Made by a program: the position numbers and the translations under genes. A model generated the notes under the pieces. It was not told the origin of the DNA, made no database searches, and was given only the letters and a program-made list of their open reading frames with translations. Positions 1 through 5,402 of a DNA stretch of 12,667 bases are shown piece by piece (position 1 is the first letter of the stretch; the number at the start of each line of letters is the position of its first letter). This DNA comes from Candidatus Bathyarchaeota archaeon (GTDB taxonomy: Archaea > Thermoproteota > Bathyarchaeia > Bathyarchaeales > Bathycorpusculaceae): positions 1 through 12,667 of the forward strand of contig DAOVIH010000032.1 of the NCBI GenBank assembly GCA_030673805.1, in the 5' to 3' direction.

Positions 1-494
1 ATTTCGGTTATGTCAGGTCTTTTCTTTGGCAAACTGGCTTTTTTGGGTTGAGTTGCCGCGATTACGCGGATAATAGCTATTTCAGCCATGCTCTCTTCGA
101 TTTTTTCTAGCATATCCTCGGTTTCAAATTTTTCTGGGAGAGTAAGCCCCCGGTCCAATTCTGCCGGCGGGTCTTTCATCCAAGCCTCTGCAATGGTTCT
201 GAGGCCATAAGGGGTTTTTTTGTAAGTTTTTATTCCACACAATAATATGGGCGGTGTGTCTAAAGCAGTCGCTGCTTTAATAATTTCCTTCCCGAAGTTA
301 GGGGATCGTTTCTTGTCCTCTACTGCAAAAACATAAGTCATACCGGCTTTGTAGCCGGAAAAGCCCAAAAGCCTAGGTGTTTCAGAATTAATTCGAGGCC
401 AATATCGAATCCGAGCTACAGCTCGCCTAGAGCGGTGCCTAGGCAAATACGCAAGGGATCCATGTTTTGGAGCGTGTTTTTTCCGATGGCCCAT
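1..494 (-). CDS. rpl3: Ribosomal protein uL3 (L3), N-terminal part, cut by window edge
   Basis: This is a large-subunit ribosomal protein that binds 23S rRNA near the peptidyl-transferase centre. The frame opens at an ATG at 494 and stays open to base 3, giving 164 codons with no stop, so the 3' half of the gene (archaeal uL3 is roughly 330-350 residues) lies outside the window. Recognition rests on the archaeal/eukaryotic signature: the basic start MGHRKKHAPKHGSL at residues 1-14, PRLLGFSGYKAGMTYV at 40-55, FGKE near 67-70, TPPILLCGIKTY at 80-91, TPYGLRT at 94-100, and TQPKKASLPKKRPDI at 148-162. The start has no clear Shine-Dalgarno sequence, but a TATA-like box lies at 535-542. In many archaea L3 heads an operon with L4, L23, L2 and S19, so this is probably the 5' end of such an operon; those genes are not visible here. 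Confidence 0.95.
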   Translation of the reverse strand, partial: MGHRKKHAPKHGSLAYLPRHRSRRAVARIRYWPRINSETPRLLGFSGYKAGMTYVFAVEDKKRSPNFGKEIIKAATALDTPPILLCGIKTYKKTPYGLRTIAEAWMKDPPAELDRGLTLPEKFETEDMLEKIEESMAEIAIIRVIAATQPKKASLPKKRPDITE

Positions 495-534
495 TGTATT
501 TCAGCTTCGCGGCTTTTAGCAATGAGAAACTATG

Positions 535-542
535 GTTATAAA
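535..542 (-). promoter_or_regulatory. TATA box upstream of rpl3
   Basis: The minus strand reads TTTATAAC, close to the archaeal TATA consensus. Its centre is about 27 bases upstream of a predicted transcription start near 512, which would give a short leader of about 18 bases before the rpl3 ATG at 494. It is the best promoter candidate between the kinase gene and rpl3, and it suggests the ribosomal operon has its own promoter. This is inferred from position and sequence only. Confidence 0.5.
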
Positions 543-672
543 GGTTCCCGTTAGTTATCTTGGTAGCGTATCGATTTCATCCAACCAGCTCTAAATTCAA
601 GTGGCGCATAAAAGGGCATACGGGTTTTGAGCCTGGCTACAGAACGTGAATTCAGACCTTTGGTATTCAGAA

Positions 673-691
673 GGTATTGCGAAAGCATACC
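673..691. other. Hairpin with GAAA tetraloop (GCAA-type loop on plus strand)
   Basis: On the plus strand GGTATTGC (673-680) can pair with GCATACC (685-691) around a GAAA loop, giving seven base pairs with one bulged T. It lies between the end of the kinase gene (730) and the rpl3 promoter. It could stop minus-strand transcription from the kinase gene, but no U-run follows it in that direction, so the role is open. Confidence 0.3.
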
Positions 692-729
692 AAAATACTT
701 GTTTGTCTCTAGAGCATAAGGAGAAACTA

Positions 730-1284
730 CTATAGAAATACGCGTGAAACTCTTTCAAAGATCCTTTGAGCACACTCCGCGGGCGAAAGGTTAACCGTGT
801 CAAGGACTATTTCTGGATTCAAAGGTGGTTCATATGGCTGTCCCACTCCAGGAACATTAGGAGCTGCACCTGCCAATGCGTTAGAATAGATTGATTTTGG
901 TGCATAATAGGTTTTATCCCGGTTATTCTCCCGAAAAATGCAGATTTCCAAGGGACAGACCAGATAAGCCTCTACGAAAAGAGAGATCTCTTTCCGGGCC
1001 TTATCCCTATAACGCCTTAAATTACCCGTTGCGTCGATTACTATGTTCACACCGTTTTGTGTGAGTAATTTCCCAACGTAAACTAAAGTGTTGTAGACTC
1101 TGTTGCGTTCCGCAATGGAGTAGGTTGGGTGAGGAGTGACAATTTCGCGCAGAGTGTCTGAAGACAAAAGTTGTACCAAGATTCCTTTCTGAGTAAGAAG
1201 ACTAATAAGCGATTTAGAGACTACAGACTTGCCGCTACCTGGAAGCCCAGTTATCCAAATACACCAACCACAAGACCCAGACAT
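730..1284 (-). CDS. APS-kinase-like P-loop small-molecule kinase
   Basis: This 184-residue single-domain protein belongs to the adenylylsulfate kinase (CysC) family of P-loop kinases, which use ATP to phosphorylate the 3'-hydroxyl of APS to make PAPS. Visible features are the Walker A loop GLPGSGKS at 13-20, SSDTLR at 41-46 in the place of the family DGDxxR motif, a conserved ER at 59-60, DATGNLRRYRDKAR at 84-97, and the C-terminal family signature GQPYEPPLNPEIVLDT at 148-163. The length fits a stand-alone CysC. The usual substrate-side motif (ISPY followed by R) reads DATGN here, and no ATP sulfurylase or PAPS reductase gene is in the window, so APS may not be the substrate. The ATG at 1284 lacks a clear Shine-Dalgarno sequence; an A/T-rich AAATTATTT (1315-1323) sits at TATA distance. 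The next gene upstream on the same strand, 295 bases away, is another small-molecule kinase. Confidence 0.8.
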   Translation of the reverse strand: MSGSCGWCIWITGLPGSGKSVVSKSLISLLTQKGILVQLLSSDTLREIVTPHPTYSIAERNRVYNTLVYVGKLLTQNGVNIVIDATGNLRRYRDKARKEISLFVEAYLVCPLEICIFRENNRDKTYYAPKSIYSNALAGAAPNVPGVGQPYEPPLNPEIVLDTVNLSPAECAQRIFERVSRVFL

Positions 1285-1579
1285 GAGACACAGCCCAGTT
1301 TTTTCAAAGAGCAGAAATAATTTGATGGACTACAACCAAATAAGAGTTCCCTATTTATTGAAAACAGTATAACGGGTTTGTCATCATGCTGTTTCTTAAA
1401 AAATGCATTGTGGTAATCGGTCCTAAGTTCTGAAAGTCAGATACACCAATAGAAATAACCAACCCCCTTTTGCTACCTTTGAATTACCGAGGTATATGGT
1501 CTAAAACTCCATCAACAAGACAGACTTTAAGTTAATCAATTTTTTGGCTAATTGAGAAAAGGATTATCATGGATCAAAA
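1285..1579. other. Intergenic region between two kinase genes, no gene seen
   Basis: These 295 bases are A/T-rich and carry stops in all frames at short intervals. On the minus strand AAATTATTT (1315-1323) or AATAAATA (about 1351-1358) could serve as a TATA box for the downstream kinase. ATGATGA at about 1380-1386 on the minus strand looks like a C box, but no complete set of D, C' and D' boxes follows, so I do not call a C/D guide RNA. Confidence 0.4.
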
Positions 1580-2692
1580 CTAAACACTCTGAAAATATGA
1601 GTTGATGTCGTTCAAATCAAAAACTTCATTTTGCAGAACGTTTTTAACAAAATTAAGAAGTTTAATGCGTATTTCCCTTTTGAGACTGGGATACCAAACA
1701 GGTGAAGCCACTACCAAGCCGCGCCAAGCGTAATATGGTTGAACAAGGCTAAGAATCTCAGAGTCTCCAGTTTTTTCCAAGTAGTTATCCCAGAATAGCC
1801 TAAAGAGATGTTCAAATACCCCTTCAAACTTGCCATGTTTCTGCAAAGAATAGAAGAGGAAATTGATGGTCATTGCAGTAACATCATTGGCGGGCTCACC
1901 ATACTCGCCTCTACTCCGATCCAATACCGTGAAGTCTGTGCCTTCCCTAAACAGGACATTCCAAGGATGAAAATCACCGTGCACTTGGCTAAGTCTGTGA
2001 GTGTTTTTTTTCAAACGCCACCGCCAAGAAACACAATCTTGTTCTAGATCGATAAAAAAAGAGGGGGAAACGTACCCGAGGTTTGGAGGATAGCTATCTA
2101 GTAGGCCCATTATACATTCGCTATGTCCAACAAGTTCCCTGATGTGTCTGATGTAGAGCCCGGGCGAATCATGCTTAAACTCATGTATTTTAGCAAGATA
2201 ATTAGACAGAGACAAACAACGCTTCTCATCTAAGTCAGTAATCTCACCTGTTTCGGCAATAGCGTCCAAGTCCTTATGGTATAATTTTCCATCCTCAAAC
2301 TTTGTTAATATGAAGAATTCGTTACACTCGCCGAGGGAGATTATTCTTTCCAAATTCTCAAAAGCACCTACATCTACGGATTGCACATGTTTAGGGAGTT
2401 TGTTAAAGGCTGAATGTTGCCAAAGCAGAGTTTGGGCCCTATCAGAAAAATGATCATGCCCGAATCCTTCTGAGCGCATGGTCGCCAAAACGACACGCTT
2501 TACTTCACCGTTAACCTGAAATTGGATAAGATATGGAAAACCATAACCAAACCCCTTTAGATCAGCTGAAACTGCTTCGGTTTTCTCACTGATTTTCCAA
2601 ACACCAGAAACTTCAAGGTCCTCCCCGTATAATGTAACAAGATAATCACGGAGAACTTTTTCGGAAAGCTTTAAAACACCGGAGTTACTCAT
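1580..2692 (-). CDS. Aminoglycoside-phosphotransferase-family (APH/choline kinase fold) kinase
   Basis: This protein of about 370 residues has the protein-kinase-like fold of the phosphotransferase enzyme family (Pfam APH). Numbering from the upstream GTG at 2704, the catalytic loop HGDFHPWN is at 242-249 (catalytic Asp244, Asn249), the metal-binding segment VLDRSRGEYGEPANDV is at 260-275 (Asp262 in the DFG-like position), and the C-terminal lobe is helical with aromatic residues. The N-lobe is less typical; VVLATMRSEGFGHD near 71-84 may hold the ATP-binding strand. The family phosphorylates small metabolites such as choline, homoserine, methylthioribose or sugars as well as drugs, so the name does not imply antibiotic resistance. 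I chose the ATG at 2692, which gives MSNSGVLKL; the GTG at 2704 adds four residues. AGAGGG lies very close before the ATG. It precedes the APS-kinase-like gene on the same strand, and the two may act on related substrates. Confidence 0.8.
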   Translation of the reverse strand: MSNSGVLKLSEKVLRDYLVTLYGEDLEVSGVWKISEKTEAVSADLKGFGYGFPYLIQFQVNGEVKRVVLATMRSEGFGHDHFSDRAQTLLWQHSAFNKLPKHVQSVDVGAFENLERIISLGECNEFFILTKFEDGKLYHKDLDAIAETGEITDLDEKRCLSLSNYLAKIHEFKHDSPGLYIRHIRELVGHSECIMGLLDSYPPNLGYVSPSFFIDLEQDCVSWRWRLKKNTHRLSQVHGDFHPWNVLFREGTDFTVLDRSRGEYGEPANDVTAMTINFLFYSLQKHGKFEGVFEHLFRLFWDNYLEKTGDSEILSLVQPYYAWRGLVVASPVWYPSLKREIRIKLLNFVKNVLQNEVFDLNDINSYFQSV

Positions 2693-2824
2693 CACCCTCT
2701 TCACCCAGATTTTTGTTACACCATCTAAATCTTGAAGCTATTAAGGTTTCATTAGAAAATAAAAAATGGAAACGCCAAAATTTTAGTCATTTAACAGAGA
2801 ATCGAGGGACCTCAAGGATAAATT

Positions 2825-2911
2825 GTGCTAAAAGGAAAATTGAGAACTGAACTCTTAAGATCACTTGTCGGTGCTGAAGAAGGAGCAAGAGACGAATTAA
2901 CGCAGTGTTAA
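2825..2911 (+). CDS. Possible 28-residue small ORF upstream of ahcY
   Basis: A GTG at 2825 opens 28 codons ending in TAA at 2909-2911. AAGGAT lies just upstream at a distance that could act as a weak ribosome-binding site. The deduced peptide starts MLKGKLRTELLRSLVG and ends in Cys; it is rich in Glu, Arg and Leu and would form an amphipathic helix. It could be a short leader peptide, a fragment of an older gene, or chance. The stop overlaps an inverted repeat. I do not recognise it and rate it as weak. Confidence 0.15.
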   Translation: MLKGKLRTELLRSLVGAEEGARDELTQC

Positions 2912-2913
2912 TT
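2895..2913. repeat. Inverted repeat AATTAAC-N5-GTTAATT upstream of ahcY
   Basis: Seven-base perfect arms, AATTAAC (2895-2901) and GTTAATT (2907-2913), flank GCAGT. It sits about 65 bases before the candidate TATA box of ahcY in a divergent promoter region, which is a reasonable place for a regulator-binding site. A chance match is possible in A/T-rich DNA. Confidence 0.35.
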
Positions 2914-2976
2914 GACTGGCTAATTTTAAAGTGTAATGGTAGAATTTTCGAGATAGAATAAAATGGAAAGGAATTT

Positions 2977-2986
2977 CTTAATATAC
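2977..2986 (+). promoter_or_regulatory. TATA-like box for ahcY
   Basis: CTTAATATAC lies so that transcription would start near 3007-3009, giving a leader of about 15 bases before the ATG at 3023. No convincing Shine-Dalgarno sequence occurs in that leader. The call rests on sequence and spacing only. Confidence 0.4.
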
Positions 2987-3022
2987 CAAGACGAAACTTA
3001 CTAATCAGCTTGAAGAACTCAT

Positions 3023-4297
3023 ATGAGAAAAGAGTTGAACTGCTTGGAAACATTTCGAATTAAAGATCCGACTCTAGCGACACAAGGGAATTTACAAATC
3101 GAGTGGGCTTGGGCACATATGCCTGTCTTAAATCAAATTAGGAATAGGTTCAGGAAAGAAAAGCCCTTTGAAGACTTAATGTTAGGTGCATGCCTACACG
3201 TAACTAAAGAAACAGCAGTACTCATTGAAACAATGAAGGCGGGAGGCGCACAAATTGCTCTTTGCGGTTCAAATCCACTCTCAACACAGGATGATGTTGC
3301 TGCTGCACTTGCTGAAGAAAGTGTAAACGTCTTCGCTTGGCGAGGACAATCAGCAGAAGAGTACTACTGGTGCATTGACAAAGTCTTGGACTACAAGCCA
3401 ATCATAACTCTGGATGACGGCGCAGATTTGGTAGGTAGAGTACATAGTGAACGGACGGATATGCTTCCTAACATTAGGGGCGGAACCGAGGAAACAACAA
3501 CAGGAGTGCTAAGGTTACGAGCCATGGAAAACGCAGGAAGTTTGAAGTACCCAATAATAGCCGTAAATGACGCTTACACAAAACATCTTTTTGATAATCG
3601 TTACGGAACAGGTCAAAGTACTATTGATGGAATCTTGAGAGCAACGAACATTCTTTTGGCAGGAAAAACAGTGGTCGTTTGCGGATATGGTTGGTGTTCA
3701 CGGGGCATAGCAATGAGATCAAAAGGAATGGGGGCTAACGTTGTAGTGACGGAAGTTGATCCGATTCGCGCCCTAGAAGCAGTTATGAGCGGGTTCCGAA
3801 TAATGACGATACTGGAAGCTGCAGCAATCGGCGATATATTCGTTACTGCAACAGGAAATCTGAATGTTATTAGAAAAGAACATATGAAGAAAATGAAAGA
3901 TGGTGCGATAATTGCAAACAGTGGACACTTCAATGCTGAAATTTGCTTAAAGGATTTAGCTGAAATCTCCACAACAAAGAGAAGCATCAGACCGTTCTTG
4001 GAGGAGTTTAAATTGACGACTGGAATACGGCTTTACCTTCTAGCAGAGGGAAGACTGGTGAATCTAGCAGCTGCTGAAGGTCACCCCTCTGAAGTCATGG
4101 ATATGTCCTTTGCAAACCAAGCATTATGTGTGGAGGAACTGGTCAAAACAGAAAAAACGCCCAAAGTACATAGAGTGCCAAGAAAAATAGACGAAACTGT
4201 AGCCAAACTGAAACTTGTGGCGATGGGCATGAAGATCGACAAGCTAACGACTGAACAACAAGCCTATTTAGGAACTTGGGAAGTGGGTACAGAATAG
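3023..4297 (+). CDS. ahcY: Adenosylhomocysteinase (S-adenosyl-L-homocysteine hydrolase)
   Basis: This NAD-dependent cytosolic enzyme splits S-adenosylhomocysteine into adenosine and homocysteine, removing the product inhibitor of SAM-dependent methyltransferases. In some methanogens the related enzyme prefers S-inosylhomocysteine. The 424-residue length suits the archaeal short form. Recognisable segments are GNLQIEWAWAHMPVL at 22-36, the substrate-loop histidine in CLHVTKET at 57-64, DDGADL at 131-136, GGTEETTTG at 153-161 (Glu156), the catalytic Lys187, Asp191 and Asn192 in KHLFDNRYGTGQS, the NAD-binding loop GYGWCSRG at 221-228, ANSGHFN at 298-304, and NLAAAEGHPSEVMDMSFANQ at 347-366. The cysteine found near 195 in the human enzyme is Thr196 here. 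The C-terminus ends without the KPDHYRY-type tail of mammalian enzymes, as expected for archaea. A membrane-protein gene follows after 68 bases with its own TATA candidate. Confidence 0.97.
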   Translation: MRKELNCLETFRIKDPTLATQGNLQIEWAWAHMPVLNQIRNRFRKEKPFEDLMLGACLHVTKETAVLIETMKAGGAQIALCGSNPLSTQDDVAAALAEESVNVFAWRGQSAEEYYWCIDKVLDYKPIITLDDGADLVGRVHSERTDMLPNIRGGTEETTTGVLRLRAMENAGSLKYPIIAVNDAYTKHLFDNRYGTGQSTIDGILRATNILLAGKTVVVCGYGWCSRGIAMRSKGMGANVVVTEVDPIRALEAVMSGFRIMTILEAAAIGDIFVTATGNLNVIRKEHMKKMKDGAIIANSGHFNAEICLKDLAEISTTKRSIRPFLEEFKLTTGIRLYLLAEGRLVNLAAAEGHPSEVMDMSFANQALCVEELVKTEKTPKVHRVPRKIDETVAKLKLVAMGMKIDKLTTEQQAYLGTWEVGTE

Positions 4298-4332
4298 TGA
4301 AAAAAAAATGGTAAACTTTAAATGGTCTAAGA

Positions 4333-4340
4333 TTATAAAC
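4333..4340 (+). promoter_or_regulatory. TATA box for the small membrane protein gene
   Basis: TTATAAAC is centred about 27 bases before base 4363, three bases upstream of the ATG at 4366. A near-leaderless transcript would result, which agrees with GGTGA lying directly against the start codon where it cannot act as a normal Shine-Dalgarno sequence. This suggests the gene can be expressed separately from ahcY. Confidence 0.5.
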
Positions 4341-4365
4341 ATGGCTTAAAGTGGGGAATAGGTGA

Positions 4366-4671
4366 ATGGTTAGCAAAGATCAAACAATAGGCGGAATAAT
4401 ATTCATAGTATGTTTGTTGGTTGCCATCCTCTACACTGTAACATTGGTTTATCCAGAATGGCTTTCATCGATAACGTCTGTGCCGTTAGAACGTATTCAA
4501 TTCTGGGCTGTAGCCATACCAGTTTTCATAGCATTCATCGCAATTATGTTAATTGGAGCATGGATAGGGTGGACTATGGCTACGACGCCTCCTCCAAAGC
4601 CAATTGAAGAGATCACCGCCGAAATAGAAACTCAAACAGAAGAAAAAGCTACTGAAAAGAATGAAGACTGA
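4366..4671 (+). CDS. Small two-helix membrane protein resembling DPM2 (dolichol-phosphate-mannose synthase subunit)
   Basis: This 101-residue protein has two predicted membrane helices at about 8-29 and 46-70, a short polar loop between them, and a hydrophilic tail from 72 onward that starts TPPPKPIEE and becomes Glu/Lys/Thr-rich. Its layout and several residues match what I remember of human DPM2, the small regulatory subunit that stabilises DPM1 and DPM3 in the ER: an N-terminal DQ(V/T)(V/I)G just before helix 1, a Y-T pair near the end of helix 1, and AVAIP (48-52) opening helix 2 followed by a glycine-containing helix. If real, it could support a polyprenyl-phosphate sugar transferase. 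No glycosyltransferase is nearby, and the acidic tail is unlike DPM2. The match is from memory and short, so the safe name is conserved small membrane protein. It follows ahcY by 68 bases. Confidence 0.75.
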   Translation: MVSKDQTIGGIIFIVCLLVAILYTVTLVYPEWLSSITSVPLERIQFWAVAIPVFIAFIAIMLIGAWIGWTMATTPPPKPIEEITAEIETQTEEKATEKNED

Positions 4672-4711
4672 AGACTACAATTAGCTGATTCAAGCGAAAT
4701 TTCCATTCTTC

Positions 4712-4770
4712 AATTGGTTTTTTCTATTTTTTTAATATTTATCTTTTCAACCCAAATTGGTTTTTTCTAT
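4712..4770 (+). terminator. Duplicated T-rich terminator tracts
   Basis: The 16-base sequence AATTGGTTTTTTCTAT occurs twice exactly, at 4712-4727 and 4755-4770, 43 bases apart. The first copy runs on into another T7 tract (4727-4733). Archaeal RNA polymerase often terminates at oligo-T runs without a hairpin, and these lie 40-100 bases after the stop of the small membrane protein gene, so a tandem terminator is likely. Confidence 0.55.
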
Positions 4771-4850
4771 CGTGTAGAAGTAGCGAATCGGCAGATTCTG
4801 GATTGCGGGGTAATTCACTGAATAAGGCTAGAGGTCCACAACTCATATTG

Positions 4851-4884
4851 TAACAAACATATTTGTTAATGGATGTCATCCATT
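4851..4884. repeat. Two adjacent palindromes between convergent genes
   Basis: TAACAAA-CATA-TTTGTTA (4851-4868) has seven-base perfect arms. AATGGATG-T-CATCCATT (4868-4884) has eight-base perfect arms around one base. They share base 4868 and lie between the membrane protein gene (plus, ends 4671) and the zinc protein gene (minus, ends 4950). As RNA they would form two short hairpins in the 3' region of the zinc protein transcript; as DNA they could be a protein-binding site. Confidence 0.5.
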
Positions 4885-4949
4885 GACAATCTTTCGAAGG
4901 GTAGGCACAAGCCTGAGTAGAAACTGGAATTATTCTCGGGAAATTATCT

Positions 4950-5330
4950 TTAGTTCCCGTTTTTCTTGTACAAGCAATGGACTATATCTTTACACACCAT
5001 ACATTGGTCGGGAATCGGTGCGTCTGGTGGGCGTGAGCTCAGATAACCAAGCTTGTGTATACAGTCTGAAGTGGTATCTTGTTCACGGGGTAATATATTG
5101 TCTTCAGCTTTTTCCTCAATTGCACCAAGGTTCATTTCCGACGCCTCTAAATTCGTTGGGAGACTAGTGTCTTTAATGCCAACCAAACAATATGGACACG
5201 CTTCGTAGGGTTTTGTTGAGTCTGAGGTGAGATTAACAGCACTTAGGGGTTTACTGAAACCTTTACGGCATAACGGATTTTGACAAATAAGAGCGTTAGT
5301 ATTCTCGAAATCCTCTTTAACTTCAGGCAT
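4950..5330 (-). CDS. Small protein with two putative zinc-binding sites, function unknown
   Basis: The product is about 126 residues. I start it at the ATG at 5330, not an in-frame ATG at 5360, because AGAGGG (5337-5342) lies six bases before 5330 and a TATA box (5367-5373) predicts transcription starting near 5344, which would leave the upper ATG outside the message. Numbered from this start, the first site is C16-x4-C21 with C45-P-Y-C48, typical of a treble-clef or zinc ribbon. The second is C90-I-H92 with C110-M-V-C113 and C119. The sequence C-x-H-KLGYL...RP...PIPDQCMVC...CL resembles a motif I have seen in uncharacterised archaeal proteins, with no function I can name. A linker of low complexity (50-88) joins the sites. 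It lies downstream of the PhoU-TrkA_C gene on the same strand but has its own promoter. DNA, RNA or protein binding are all possible. Confidence 0.7.
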   Translation of the reverse strand: MPEVKEDFENTNALICQNPLCRKGFSKPLSAVNLTSDSTKPYEACPYCLVGIKDTSLPTNLEASEMNLGAIEEKAEDNILPREQDTTSDCIHKLGYLSSRPPDAPIPDQCMVCKDIVHCLYKKNGN

Positions 5331-5336
5331 ATTTAA

Positions 5337-5373
5337 CCCTCTGGAACCAGTAATATACAAAATGAGTTTATAG
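5337..5373 (-). promoter_or_regulatory. Promoter and ribosome-binding site of the zinc protein gene
   Basis: On the minus strand CTATAAA (5367-5373) is a good TATA box; about 27 bases on, transcription would begin near 5344. AGAGGG (5337-5342) follows at once and stands six bases before the ATG at 5330. The consistent spacing of all three elements decides the start of the gene. Confidence 0.6.
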
Positions 5374-5402
5374 TCTTAATGAAGCAAAAATAAGTATGTG
5401 TA

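Larger units (their letters stand above)
2705..3022. other. Divergent intergenic region between kinase gene and ahcY
   Basis: This region of about 318 bases holds the promoters of two diverging genes. For the minus-strand kinase, TTAATAG (within 2737-2746) or TTTTTTATTTTC (about 2756-2767) are TATA candidates. For ahcY, CTTAATATAC at 2977-2986 is well placed. It also holds an inverted repeat (2895-2913) and a possible 28-codon reading frame (2825-2911). I see no RNA gene. Confidence 0.4.

Noticed and set aside
597..803. Minus-strand frame of 68 codons
   Set aside because: It overlaps the end of the APS-kinase-like gene in another frame, resembles no family I know, and has no ribosome-binding site.
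1374..1390. C-box-like ATGATGA on the minus strand, possible C/D guide RNA
   Set aside because: No D, C' and D' boxes occur at the right distances; the nearest is CTGT, not CTGA.
1808..2047. Plus-strand frame of 79 codons
   Set aside because: It is antisense to the APH-family gene, whose catalytic motifs make it the real coding frame.
1580..2692. Antibiotic-resistance gene
   Set aside because: The APH fold is shared by many metabolite kinases, and nothing in the sequence points to a drug substrate.
2787..3053. Minus-strand frame of 88 codons upstream of ahcY
   Set aside because: It is rich in Phe, Leu and Ser as expected for antisense A/T-rich DNA, overlaps the ahcY start, and lies over its promoter.
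4883..5167. Plus-strand frame of 94 codons
   Set aside because: It is antisense to the zinc protein, which has conserved cysteine spacing and a matching promoter and ribosome-binding site.
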